This document shows positions 54,066 through 62,048 of a stretch of 64,000 nt of DNA, in pieces. The DNA lies in contig JBFJPL010000009.1 in the NCBI GenBank assembly GCA_041617155.1, positions 1-64,000 on the forward strand, given 5' to 3'. Source of the DNA: CAMYKD01 sp041617155 (GTDB taxonomy: Bacteria > Pseudomonadota > Alphaproteobacteria > Kiloniellales > JAKSDN01). Under the pieces are notes generated by a model. That model was not told the origin of the DNA. It saw nothing but the letters and a program-made list of their open reading frames with translations, and did not search any database. The position numbers and the translations under genes are program-made. Numbering within the stretch: the first letter of the stretch is position 1; every line of letters starts with the position of its first letter.

Positions 54066-54685
54066 CAGGCGCTGCCCCCCTCACCGTTCGCCGCCGCCTT
54101 CTCGTCGCCGGGCAACTGCAACATGCCCTCCCACGGGCTCATGAAATCGAAACTGCGGAATTCCTGAATCAGATTGACCGGCTCGTAGACCACCCGTTTG
54201 GTATCCTCGTCGTAGCGCACCTCGACATATCCGGTCAGCGGAAAGTCCTTGCGCAGCGGGTGTCCCTCGAAGCCGTAGTCGGTGAGAATCCGACGAAGGT
54301 CGGGATGCTCGGAAAAGAAAATCCCGTACATGTCCCAGACCTCGCGCTCGAACCAGATCGCCGAGTTGAAGACCCGGCTGGCCGAAGGAACCTGGGTCTC
54401 CTCGTCCGCCGGAAGCTTCAAGCGGACCCGCAGGTTATGCTTGAGCGACAGCAGGTTGTAGACCACTTCGAAGCGCTGCTCGCGATCCGGATAGTCGACC
54501 GCGGTAACGTCCATCAACTGTTTGAACTGACTGTTCTGATCGTCGCGCAGGAAGGTCAGGACCTTGATGATCGACGCGGGCGAGGTAACCAGCGAGAGTT
54601 CGTCGTGCGCCACCCCGACGCGCGAGACGTCTTCCGGCAGCGCGCCACTGATGTAGTCGCCAAGATCGATCAACGCCTGGTTCAT
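54065..54685 (-). CDS. nuoC: NADH-quinone oxidoreductase subunit C
   Basis: NuoC is the 30-kDa peripheral-arm subunit. The 206-residue protein has the signature WFEREVWDMYGIFFSEHPDLRRILTDYGFEGHPLRKDFPL. The stop overlaps the nuoD start (TGATG). About 50 bases separate it from nuoB, which include GGCTCCTAG, a nonamer also found at the end of the MITE-like element; no other similarity is present. Confidence 0.98.
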   Translation of the reverse strand: MNQALIDLGDYISGALPEDVSRVGVAHDELSLVTSPASIIKVLTFLRDDQNSQFKQLMDVTAVDYPDREQRFEVVYNLLSLKHNLRVRLKLPADEETQVPSASRVFNSAIWFEREVWDMYGIFFSEHPDLRRILTDYGFEGHPLRKDFPLTGYVEVRYDEDTKRVVYEPVNLIQEFRSFDFMSPWEGMLQLPGDEKAAANGEGGSA

Positions 54686-54735
54686 AACCCTTAAACCCTA
54701 GGCTCCTAGCAATCAGAATTGCGGGATAGCGATCA

Positions 54736-55287
54736 TCAGGAAATGCCGCCGGCGCGCCTGATCTTCTTCTGGAGCTGCAGAATGCCGTACAGCAGCGCCT
54801 CGGCCGTAGGTGGACAACCGGGGACGTAGATGTCGACTGGCACAATGCGGTCACAGCCGCGCACCACGGAATAGGAATAATGATAGTAGCCGCCGCCGTT
54901 GGCGCAAGAGCCCATGGAAATGACCCAGCGGGGCTCGGGCATCTGGTCGTATACCTTGCGCAACGCTGGCGCCATCTTGTTGGTCAAGGTGCCGGCGACG
55001 ATCATAACGTCGGACTGCCGGGGGCTTGGTCGGAACACCAAGCCGAAGCGATCGATGTCGTAGCGGCTGCAGGCGGTGTGCATCATTTCCACCGCGCAAC
55101 AGGCCAGACCGAAGGTCATGGGCCAAAGCGATCCGGAGCGCGCCCAGGCGGCCAATTTATCGAATTGGGCAATGACAAATCCTTTGTCCTCCAGTTCGCC
55201 GGTCACGGCGCGCAGGACCGCGTCCTGCTCGGGCCCGGCCGGAAGAGGCGCCTGGATCTCGCCGCCGCTCAGCGTCTTCACTCCCAT
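54736..55287 (-). CDS. nuoB: NADH-quinone oxidoreductase subunit B
   Basis: NuoB holds cluster N2, the last electron carrier before quinone. The 183-residue protein has the ligand cysteines in LACCAVEMMH, GSCANGGGYYH and VPGCPPTAEALLYGI. The ATG at 55287 gives MGVKTLSGG and lies inside the nuoA end (10-base overlap); a longer frame within nuoA is rejected. Confidence 0.97.
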   Translation of the reverse strand: MGVKTLSGGEIQAPLPAGPEQDAVLRAVTGELEDKGFVIAQFDKLAAWARSGSLWPMTFGLACCAVEMMHTACSRYDIDRFGLVFRPSPRQSDVMIVAGTLTNKMAPALRKVYDQMPEPRWVISMGSCANGGGYYHYSYSVVRGCDRIVPVDIYVPGCPPTAEALLYGILQLQKKIRRAGGIS

Positions 55288-55643
55288 TCCAGGGCTCCCT
55301 TCTTCCACTCGTAGATAAAGCCGATGGTCAGGACGGCGAGGAAGACAAACATGGACCAAAACCCGAAAACACCGGTTTCACCGAGAGATACCGCCCAGGG
55401 AAACAAGAAGGCGACCTCGAGATCGAAAATAATGAACAGGATCGCGACCAGATAGAAACGCACATCAAACTTGCTGCGCGCGTCATCGAACGCCTCGAAA
55501 CCGCATTCGTAGGCCGACACCTTTTCCGAGTCGGGCCGCTGCGGCGCCATGATGTAGGAGGCGACGATCATCAGCCCCGACAACCCGACGGCGATCCCGA
55601 GGAAGATCAGGATCGGCAGATATTCCAGTAACAGACCCTCCAT
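55278..55643 (-). CDS. nuoA: NADH-quinone oxidoreductase subunit A
   Basis: NuoA is a three-helix membrane subunit near the quinone tunnel. The 121-residue protein starts MEGLLLEYLPILIFLGIAVGLSG and has the conserved KVSAYECGFEAFDDARSKFDVRFYLVAILFIIFDLEVAFLFPW. The ATG at 55643 has a GGAGGTCAGGTG site; an upstream in-frame ATG is rejected. First gene of the nuo operon. Confidence 0.97.
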   Translation of the reverse strand: MEGLLLEYLPILIFLGIAVGLSGLMIVASYIMAPQRPDSEKVSAYECGFEAFDDARSKFDVRFYLVAILFIIFDLEVAFLFPWAVSLGETGVFGFWSMFVFLAVLTIGFIYEWKKGALEWE

Positions 55644-55745
55644 CACCTGACCTCCGCGCAACCGTTTTCCGCCTCGCCATAGTGCGTCGCAAAAAGCACC
55701 CCGGCCGCGCACACACCACGACCCCCCACGTGAAATATTAGATTA

Positions 55746-55773
55746 AATATAGAGCCAACGTGGTCGTTGGGAA
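55746..55773 (-). promoter_or_regulatory. Candidate nuo operon promoter with inverted repeat
   Basis: On the minus strand a -10-like TATATT (55751-55746) lies 16 bases after a poor -35-like TTCCCA (55773-55768). The spacer contains a 6-base inverted repeat, CCAACG (55755-55760) and CGTTGG (55765-55770), which could be an operator. The region is clearly AT-rich and is the only such stretch before nuoA. Confidence 0.35.
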
Positions 55774-55862
55774 AGGAACAAACGCTGGCCGGTAGGACGG
55801 TGCAGCGGACTCCGCAGACGGCGTTGCGCTACGCAACATGCTCGACCAACCTAGTGTGGAAG

Positions 55863-55939
55863 TGGCGGGAGTGACGGGACTTGAACCCGCGGCCTCTGGC
55901 GTGACAGGCCAGCGCTCTAACCAACTGAGCTACACCCCC
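55863..55939 (-). tRNA. tRNA-Asp (GTC)
   Basis: The minus strand folds into a complete cloverleaf: acceptor GGGGGTG paired with CACTCCC (one G-U pair), D-arm TAGCTCAGTTGGTTAGAGC, anticodon loop CTGTCAC giving GTC, T-loop GTTCAAGTC, and an encoded 3' CCA. The discriminator base G73 is the aspartate identity base. It lies between the nuo promoter region and the PAS-type gene. Confidence 0.97.
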
Positions 55940-56182
55940 AATAGGCAAACCCTCATTTGGGGCCGCCGTGATGTACTCCACGCCCCCATGGGTGTCAAGC
56001 CGGCCGCTGAAGGTTTTGCCGGACCCAAAGGCTATATTACAACCTAAGTTTAGTAGCCGGCGCTACCCATCTGATATTGCAAAAATACGCGCGGCTACAA
56101 TAGCCAGTACGAAAACCCATGGCCGACTCGGGATCTAGTGTTAGATAGGGCATAGTGTAAGCCATTGAACGGCGGCGAGCGA

Positions 56183-56677
56183 ATGACCGAACCACCGACC
56201 GGACGCGGGGCGAAAGAGGCACAGGGCGATCCGCCCTCGCCGCTCAAGGAGCGCCGGATCAACATGCGGCTCATGGGTTACTGGCAGACCCTGCGCGGGT
56301 CGGACACCCATGTCCCCGTCGAGCGATTTGACCCAGCGGCCATCAGCGACCTTTGGGCCCACTGTTTCGTGATCGAACCGGCCGTCGAGGCCGGCGAGGC
56401 GAGCTTTCGTCACATTGGCGAGAAGATCGCTTCCGACTCGAAGGTCGCTGCCGACGCACGCAAAGTGTCGGACGTTCCGGGCAACACGCCGCTTGGCCTG
56501 GCAACCGGTCTGACCTCGGAAGTGCTGCGGATCAAATATCCGGTCGTCGACAGCGGTGAATTCCAGGACAGCGAAGGCCGCCGGCGGCTCTATCGCAGCA
56601 TTCTGGTGCCGTTCAGCGACAAGGCGGGGGCGATCACTCTTCTGGTCGGGGCGGCGCGCTGTACCGCGCCATCCTGA
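56183..56677 (+). CDS. PAS_5-type domain protein
   Basis: The 164-residue protein resembles the alphaproteobacterial PAS_5 (DUF1842-like small PAS) proteins: a short charged N-terminus, then RRINMRLMGYWQTLRGSDTHVPVERFDPAAISDLWAHCFVIE, then a mixed alpha-beta core ending YRSILVPFSDKAGAITLLVGAARC. These proteins are presumed sensors, with function unknown. No output domain, signal peptide or membrane helix is visible. The ATG at 56183 is preferred to a TTG at 56165. It stands alone, flanked by tRNA-Asp and the CtrA-boxed small transcript region. Family name from memory. Confidence 0.72.
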   Translation: MTEPPTGRGAKEAQGDPPSPLKERRINMRLMGYWQTLRGSDTHVPVERFDPAAISDLWAHCFVIEPAVEAGEASFRHIGEKIASDSKVAADARKVSDVPGNTPLGLATGLTSEVLRIKYPVVDSGEFQDSEGRRRLYRSILVPFSDKAGAITLLVGAARCTAPS

Positions 56678-56730
56678 TAGGACCCTCGAGGCTCCGCGGC
56701 ACGCGACCTCCCGGATAGCGCAATAGCGGA

Positions 56731-56763
56731 CAAAGTAAAGGCCCCGCGTTCGATGCGAGGCCT
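56731..56763 (-). terminator. Rho-independent terminator of small transcript
   Basis: Read leftward, AGGCCTCGC, a 7-base loop, and GCGGGGCCT form a nine-pair stem (one mismatch) directly followed by TTACTTTG. On the plus strand no T-run follows, so the direction is leftward. Confidence 0.6.
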
Positions 56764-56776
56764 GCTGTTGGCAATT

Positions 56777-56851
56777 TTACCGCTGAAACGGCATGCCCTC
56801 GCCGTCCGGGGTTTGGCCGCGAGGGCATGCCCACAATCTTATCTCGAGCAA
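56777..56851 (-). CDS. Candidate 24-codon small ORF under CtrA box
   Basis: A TTG start at 56851 follows a strong GGAGG site by four bases and opens 24 codons ending in TAA, 14 bases before the terminator stem. The predicted peptide begins LLEIRLWACPRGQTPDG; I recognise no family. The codons overlap a 13-base inverted repeat (56790-56802 with 56819-56831), so the transcript would be strongly folded. The alternative is a non-coding RNA, or a short frame starting GTG in the ribosome-binding site (five codons). Promoter signal is the CtrA box at 56903-56918. Confidence 0.4.
   Translation of the reverse strand: MLEIRLWACPRGQTPDGEGMPFQR
56790..56831. repeat. 13-base perfect inverted repeat
   Basis: GGCATGCCCTCGC (56790-56802) and GCGAGGGCATGCC (56819-56831) are exact complements around a 16-base loop. 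It falls inside the small ORF and would form a stable RNA hairpin just downstream of the ribosome-binding site. Confidence 0.85.
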
Positions 56852-56902
56852 ATCACCTCCTCGTTGCGTTTGTCGTCACCCAACCAAGTAAGCCAAATAT
56901 GG

Positions 56903-56918
56903 TTAATCAATCGTTAAC
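56903..56918. promoter_or_regulatory. Perfect CtrA box of small transcript
   Basis: TTAA (56903-56906), seven bases and TTAAC (56914-56918) match the consensus exactly; read on the minus strand it is also TTAA-N7-TTAACC. It lies 43 bases upstream of the leftward GGAGG site, a fitting distance for an activator. No rightward gene is near. Confidence 0.65.
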
Positions 56919-57359
56919 AAGCCGGTCCGGAGGGGTCTCTGTCGTCGATAGCGCACCGGACGGACCTGCGCAGCGAACGACGCGGCCGATCTTCACGAGG
57001 TGCCCGACCAGCGCCGCCCGGTTGACCTTACGCTCCGAGGTTTGACCCTGGAAAGCCCGCCAGAGGTCCCCATCGTCAGCGGCCCGGGCGCCGTTTGGAA
57101 CCTCGGTTACGATGCTCAGGCGCCCACCCGGGCGGGTTTCGGAAAGATAGATTCGGGTAGCCCAGACGCTCGGCCCAGATCAGCCGCCGAGGTTGTGCTG
57201 GGCGCGGCATATGGTCTTTCTGCATGGTTGGAACCGGCGGCGTGAGCGGCGGTCACGGTTCTTGCCGGACCGGACACTACCCTGACCGTTCTTGTCACGC
57301 GCGGCGTTGACCGCCGTCACAATCGATCGCGATTTATGCCGGGCCCGGCCCACCGGAGC

Positions 57360-57393
57360 GAAAGAAAAGGCCAGCCGAACACACGACTGGCCT
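57360..57393 (-). terminator. Terminator after tRNA-Val
   Basis: Leftward, AGGCCAGTCG and CGGCTGGCCT pair across a short loop (about 57393-57368) and are followed by TTTTCTTTC. It begins 13 bases after the tRNA 3' end. Confidence 0.85.
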
Positions 57394-57405
57394 GCAATTC
57401 CGAAT

Positions 57406-57481
57406 TGGTGGGCGATGACAGGCTCGAACTGCCGACCCCCTCGGTGTAAACGAGGTGCTCTACCAACTGAGCTAATCGCCC
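57406..57481 (-). tRNA. tRNA-Val (TAC)
   Basis: The minus strand forms a complete cloverleaf: acceptor GGGCGAT with ATCGCCC, D-arm TAGCTCAGTTGGTAGAGC, anticodon loop TTTACAC giving TAC, variable loop AGGGG, T-loop GTTCGAGCC, discriminator A and encoded CCA. It follows hupB by 98 bases on the same strand and has its own terminator. Confidence 0.97.
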
Positions 57482-57579
57482 GTTCAAGCGGCCGCCGGCT
57501 GGTCCCGGGTCCGCCAAAGAAATCGGCCGCACCGGACTTGCCGCGGCGACCGGCCTACCTGGCTCGAAACCGCATGACC

Positions 57580-57852
57580 CTAGTTCACGGCCTCTTTCAG
57601 GCCCTTGCCGGCCTTGAACTTCGGCTGATTGGAAGCCGGAATCGTTATGGGTTCGCCGGTGCGGGGATTGCGCCCCTGAGATTGCTTGCGACGGGTTACA
57701 TTGAATGTCCCGAAGCCGACCAGGCGAACTTCCTCCCCGGCCTTGAGTGAATCGGCGATGGCATCGAACACGCCATCGACGGCCCTCACGCAGTCGGCCT
57801 TCGAAAGCCCGGTGTTATTTGCGACGACGGCGATGAGATCATTCTTGTTCAC
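57580..57852 (-). CDS. hupB: Nucleoid protein HU
   Basis: HU bends and compacts DNA as a dimer. The 90-residue protein starts MNKNDLIAVVANNTGLSKADC (GTG at 57852, AGAGGGGGG site upstream) and has the DNA-binding arm GFGTFNVTRRKQSQGRNPRTGEPITIPASNQPKF with the conserved RNP motif. The GTG start gives exact family length; an upstream extension is rejected. It follows lon, the common lon-hup order. It could be hupA or hupB by name; the numbering is not meaningful here. Confidence 0.97.
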   Translation of the reverse strand: MNKNDLIAVVANNTGLSKADCVRAVDGVFDAIADSLKAGEEVRLVGFGTFNVTRRKQSQGRNPRTGEPITIPASNQPKFKAGKGLKEAVN

Positions 57853-58022
57853 GTCAACCCCCCTCTTAAAGACAAGTTTCCGAACCGGCCGCACAGCCAC
57901 GGATAGCTCGAGCGAAGTCTAGATCGCGCATCGGCGAAGCGTCAATGGAAGACACGTAAAACGCGTAGCATGGGAAACCAGAACGCTCGCGAGGGGTTAG
58001 CGCCAATTCACTTACCGTTGCC

Positions 58023-60431
58023 TCAGTGAGTGATGAGACCGCCGCGTTCGCCCTTGCCCTTGGACGCCGACACCGGATCGACCGGCTCGGGCTCAATCCA
58101 CTCGATCGGGCTCGGTTTCTCTACCAGAGCGTGTTCCAAGACTTCGTCCACGGTGGCCGTCGGAATGATCTTCAAACCGCGCTTCACGTTGTCCGGAATC
58201 TCGGCCAGGTCCTTCTCGTTCTCCTTCGGGATGACCACCGTCTTGAGTCCGCCGCGCAGGGCCGCCAACAGCTTTTCCTTGAGGCCGCCAATCGGCAGCA
58301 CACGGCCGCGCAGGGTGATCTCGCCGGTCATGGCGACATCCCGGCGTATGGGAATACCGGTCAGCACGGAAACGATCGAGGTTACCATGGCGACACCGGC
58401 TGATGGACCGTCCTTCGGGGTCGCGCCTTCGGGCACGTGAACGTGAATGTCTTGCTTCTCGAAGAAGGTCGGCTTGATGCCGTAGGCCGTGGCGCGGCTC
58501 TTGACGAAATACTCGGCAGCCTGGATCGACTCCTTCATGACGTCGCCCAACTTGCCGGTCGAACTCACCTTGCCCTTGCCCGGCACGGTGACCGACTCGA
58601 TTTGCAGCAGTTCGCCGCCGACCTCGGTCCAGGCCAGACCGGTCGCGACACCCAGCAGGTCCTCCATTTCGGCTTCGCCGTAGCGATAGCGCTGTACGCC
58701 GGCAAACTTATCGAGGTTGCGCCGGGTCACCTTGACCGTTTCGCACTTGCCCATGGCGATCTCCTTGACCGCCTTGCGCACCAGGCCGGCGAGCTCCCGC
58801 TCCAGGTTGCGAACCCCGGCCTCGCGCGTGTAGTAGCGAATCAGATCGCGCAGGGCATCGTCCGAGATCGACCACTCCGCAGGTTTTATCCCGTGGTCCT
58901 TCATCTGCTTCGAGATCAGGTGCCGCTTCGCAATTTCGACCTTCTCGTCCTCGGTATAGCCGGGCAGGCGGATGATCTCCATGCGATCAAGCAGCGGCTG
59001 AGGCATACGCAGGGTGTTCGCCGTGGTCACGAACATCACGTCGGAAAGGTCGTAGTCGACCTCCAGGTAATGGTCGTTGAAAGCATTGTTCTGTTCCGGA
59101 TCCAGGACCTCAAGCAGGGCCGAGGATGGGTCGCCGCGCCAGTCGTTGCCGAGCTTGTCGACCTCGTCCAGCAGGAACAGCGGGTTGGACGACTTCGCCT
59201 TCTTCATGCCCTGAATGACCTTGCCGGGCATGGAGCCGATGTAGGTCCGCCGATGGCCGCGGATCTCAGCCTCGTCGCGCACGCCGCCCAGGCTCATGCG
59301 CACGAAGTTGCGCCCCGTGGCCCGTGCGATCGACTTGCCGAGTGAGGTCTTGCCAACGCCCGGAGGTCCGACCAGACACAGGATCGGCCCCTTGACCTTG
59401 CGCATGCGCTGCTGCACGGCCAGGTACTCCAGGATCCGTTCTTTGACCTTGTCGAGGCCGTAGTGGTCGGCGTCCAGGACCTTGTGGGCGTTGTTGATGT
59501 CCTTCTTGATCTTGGTCCGCTTTTTCCAGGGTATGCTCAGGATCCAGTCGAGGTAGTTGCGGACCACCGTGGCCTCGGCCGACATCGGGCTCATGCTGCG
59601 CAACTTCTTGAGTTCGCTGATCGCCTTCTCGCTGGCTTCCTTCGACAGCTTGGTCTTCCGGATGTTTTCTTCCAACTCGGACAGCTCGTCGCGGCCGTCC
59701 TCGCCCTCGCCCAGCTCCTTCTGGATCGCCTTGAGCTGTTCGTTGAGGTAGTACTCGCGCTGGGTCTTCTCCATCTGGCGCTTGACCCGGTTGCGGATCC
59801 GCTTCTCCACCTGGAGCACGCCGATTTCGGCTTCCATGAAGGCGTAGACCTTCTCGAGCCGAGCGCTGATGGTGTCGCTTTCCAGCAGCTCCTGCTTCTC
59901 GGGAATCTTGAGAGACAGGTGCGAAGCGACCGTATCCGCCAGCTTGCTGGCCTCGTCGATCTGGTTGATCGATACCAGCACCTCCGGCGGGATCTTCTTG
60001 TTCAATTTGATGTATTGCTCGAACTGCGCCACCACGGTGCGACCCAGGGCATCGAGCTCGCGCTCCTCGCCCGGGTCATCCTGGGCGATCTCGGCATAGG
60101 CCTGGAAGAAATGCGGATTGTCGTTGTATTTGATGATGCGCGCGCGCTGGCCGCCCTCGACCAGCACCTTAACCGTACCGTCGGGCAGCTTGAGCAGCTG
60201 CAGCACCGTTCCCACCGTGCCGACCGAATAGATGTCGGCCGGAGTCGGGTCGTCCTGCGTCGCGTTCTTCTGGGTGACCAGCAGGATCTGTTTGTCGTCC
60301 TTCATAACGTCTTCGAGCGCCCGCACGGACTTCTCGCGCCCGACGAAGAGCGGCACAATCATGTGCGGGAAAACCACGATGTCGCGTAGCGGTAGTACCG
60401 GGAACAAGTTGCCCCTTGGGAGTTCTAGCAT
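58023..60431 (-). CDS. lon: ATP-dependent protease Lon
   Basis: Lon degrades misfolded and regulatory proteins, in alphaproteobacteria including the cell-cycle proteins DnaA, CcrM and SciP. The 802-residue protein has the N-terminal substrate domain (LPRGNLFPVLPLRDIVVFPHMIVPLFVGREKS), AAA+ Walker A GPPGVGKTSLGK and Walker B LFLLDEVDKLG, then the protease domain with catalytic Ser in PKDGPSAGVAM and Lys in GGLKEKLLAA. The ATG at 60431 is preferred to a start 18 codons earlier that adds an unrelated sequence. A heat-shock-like promoter lies upstream. Confidence 0.98.
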   Translation of the reverse strand: MLELPRGNLFPVLPLRDIVVFPHMIVPLFVGREKSVRALEDVMKDDKQILLVTQKNATQDDPTPADIYSVGTVGTVLQLLKLPDGTVKVLVEGGQRARIIKYNDNPHFFQAYAEIAQDDPGEERELDALGRTVVAQFEQYIKLNKKIPPEVLVSINQIDEASKLADTVASHLSLKIPEKQELLESDTISARLEKVYAFMEAEIGVLQVEKRIRNRVKRQMEKTQREYYLNEQLKAIQKELGEGEDGRDELSELEENIRKTKLSKEASEKAISELKKLRSMSPMSAEATVVRNYLDWILSIPWKKRTKIKKDINNAHKVLDADHYGLDKVKERILEYLAVQQRMRKVKGPILCLVGPPGVGKTSLGKSIARATGRNFVRMSLGGVRDEAEIRGHRRTYIGSMPGKVIQGMKKAKSSNPLFLLDEVDKLGNDWRGDPSSALLEVLDPEQNNAFNDHYLEVDYDLSDVMFVTTANTLRMPQPLLDRMEIIRLPGYTEDEKVEIAKRHLISKQMKDHGIKPAEWSISDDALRDLIRYYTREAGVRNLERELAGLVRKAVKEIAMGKCETVKVTRRNLDKFAGVQRYRYGEAEMEDLLGVATGLAWTEVGGELLQIESVTVPGKGKVSSTGKLGDVMKESIQAAEYFVKSRATAYGIKPTFFEKQDIHVHVPEGATPKDGPSAGVAMVTSIVSVLTGIPIRRDVAMTGEITLRGRVLPIGGLKEKLLAALRGGLKTVVIPKENEKDLAEIPDNVKRGLKIIPTATVDEVLEHALVEKPSPIEWIEPEPVDPVSASKGKGERGGLITH

Positions 60432-60518
60432 GTGTCCTCTTGGCCGCTTGGGCGCTTTGATAGAGCCTGTAGGGACGCAGAACACTATCTAGCATGTGTT
60501 CCACCCTCGACGTAGCAA

Positions 60519-60545
60519 ATTGTGGATACCGCCGGAGAGTTCAAG
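60519..60545 (-). promoter_or_regulatory. Candidate heat-shock (RpoH) promoter of lon
   Basis: On the minus strand CTTGAA (60545-60540) is followed after 14 bases by CCACAAT (60525-60519). CTTGAA is the exact RpoH -35 core; the -10 element is one or two bases from CCATAT-type consensus. It lies 88 bases upstream of the lon ATG, between clpX and lon. Confidence 0.45.
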
Positions 60546-60575
60546 GGGCATCGCCGGCAAGTCGGGTCGGCAAGG

Positions 60576-61844
60576 CTAGGCGCTGCTGCCCACATCCTCG
60601 CGCCGGTCGGTGTAAATGTAGAGCGGCTGGGCCCGCCCCTCCTCGACGACATCGCGGTTTATCACGATCTCTTCGACCCCTTCCAGGCCCGGCAGATCGA
60701 ACATCGGCTCGAGCAAGATGCTTTCCATGATCGAGCGGAGACCCCGGGCGCCGGTCTTTCTGGCGATCGCCTTCTGGGCAATGGCCTTCAGCGCATCGTC
60801 GGTGAACTGAAGCGCCACGTCTTCCATCTCGAACAGGCGTTCGTATTGCTTGACCAAGGCGTTCTTCGGCTGGGTCAGGATCTCGATCAGCGCGGATTCG
60901 TCCAGATCCTCGAGCGTAGCGACCACGGGCAGGCGGCCGACAAACTCGGGTATCAGGCCGAATTTCAGCAAGTCCTCTGGCTCCACGTCCTTGAGAATTT
61001 CGCCAGTTTGACGCTCGTCCAGCGCCTGTACGTCGGCGCCGAATCCGATCGAGGAACCCTTGTCGCGCTGGGCAATGATCTTCTCGAGGCCGGCAAAGGC
61101 GCCGCCGCAGATGAACAGGATATTGGTGGTATCGACCTGCAGGAACTCCTGCTGAGGGTGCTTGCGACCGCCCTGCGGCGGTACGGACGCGACCGTGCCC
61201 TCCATGATCTTGAGCAGGGCCTGCTGCACGCCTTCGCCGGAAACATCTCGTGTGATCGAGGGGTTGTCCGACTTGCGGCTGATCTTGTCGACCTCGTCGA
61301 TATAGACAATGCCGCGCTGGGCCCGTTCCACGTTGTAGTCCGCGGACTGCAGCAGTTTCAGGATGATATTCTCAACGTCCTCGCCGACATAACCCGCCTC
61401 GGTCAAGGTGGTCGCATCGGCCATGGTAAAGGGCACGTCGAGTATCCGGGCTAGGGTCTGGGCCAGAAGGGTCTTGCCACAGCCGGTCGGGCCGATCAGT
61501 AGGATATTCGACTTGGCCAGCTCGACATCGTTGTTCTTGGAGCCGTGAGCCAACCGCTTGTAATGATTGTGGACCGCCACGGACAAGACACGCTTTGCAT
61601 GACTCTGACCTATTACATAATCGTCCAGCACATTACAGATATCGCGTGGCGTCGGTACGCCGTCACGGGACTTGACCAGCGTGGTCTTGTGTTCCTCGCG
61701 AATAATGTCCATGCAAAGCTCGACACATTCATCGCAAATGAACACGGTCGGGCCGGCAATGAGCTTGCGCACCTCATGCTGGCTCTTTCCACAGAAAGAA
61801 CAGTAGAGGGTATTTTTTGAATCGCTATTGCTCGATTTTGTCAT
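60576..61844 (-). CDS. clpX: ATP-dependent unfoldase ClpX
   Basis: ClpX unfolds substrates and feeds them to ClpP; in Caulobacter-type cells it controls CtrA levels. The 422-residue protein has the zinc-binding domain with Cys15, Cys18, Cys37 and Cys40, then the AAA+ core with Walker A GPTGCGKTLLAQ and Walker B IVYIDEVDKI, pore loop GYVGED, and IGF loop for ClpP (GSSIGFGAD). It follows clpP across about 204 bases, so it may have its own promoter. A short AT-rich stretch encodes NVLDDYVIGQSHAKRVL. Confidence 0.98.
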   Translation of the reverse strand: MTKSSNSDSKNTLYCSFCGKSQHEVRKLIAGPTVFICDECVELCMDIIREEHKTTLVKSRDGVPTPRDICNVLDDYVIGQSHAKRVLSVAVHNHYKRLAHGSKNNDVELAKSNILLIGPTGCGKTLLAQTLARILDVPFTMADATTLTEAGYVGEDVENIILKLLQSADYNVERAQRGIVYIDEVDKISRKSDNPSITRDVSGEGVQQALLKIMEGTVASVPPQGGRKHPQQEFLQVDTTNILFICGGAFAGLEKIIAQRDKGSSIGFGADVQALDERQTGEILKDVEPEDLLKFGLIPEFVGRLPVVATLEDLDESALIEILTQPKNALVKQYERLFEMEDVALQFTDDALKAIAQKAIARKTGARGLRSIMESILLEPMFDLPGLEGVEEIVINRDVVEEGRAQPLYIYTDRREDVGSSA

Positions 61845-62048
61845 GCCGTCTCGTCTCGAGCCCCTTGGTCCGACTCGGCCATCCTAGACAAACGGACCAC
61901 CGGCACACAACGACAAAAACACTATATCTTGTCGCGCCTTTACCGACGGGCGTTCAAGCCGCCGCGACTTTAGCCGCGCGGCCTGAGTAAGACTAGTCCT
62001 TAGCGCTCAATATATTCTTAACGACGCTGTTACTAAGGGCTAAAACCC

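Larger units (their letters stand above)
56678..57405. other. 728-base region without a conventional gene
   Basis: No reading frame here has family similarity or a convincing start; frames of 60-81 codons exist but look like chance in GC-rich DNA. The left third holds the small transcript unit described separately (56731-56918). The right part has only a loose inverted repeat, CGGCGGTCA (57247-57255) against TGACCGCCG (57308-57316), and the tRNA-Val terminator. Confidence 0.6.

Noticed and set aside
54701..54709. GGCTCCTAG in the nuoB-nuoC gap, equal to the end of the MITE-like element
   Set aside because: Only nine bases, no inward similarity and no partner end; too short to call a footprint or remnant.
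57000..57245. 81-codon frame in the empty region before tRNA-Val
   Set aside because: No ribosome-binding site, composition typical of chance frames in GC-rich DNA, and no recognisable motif.
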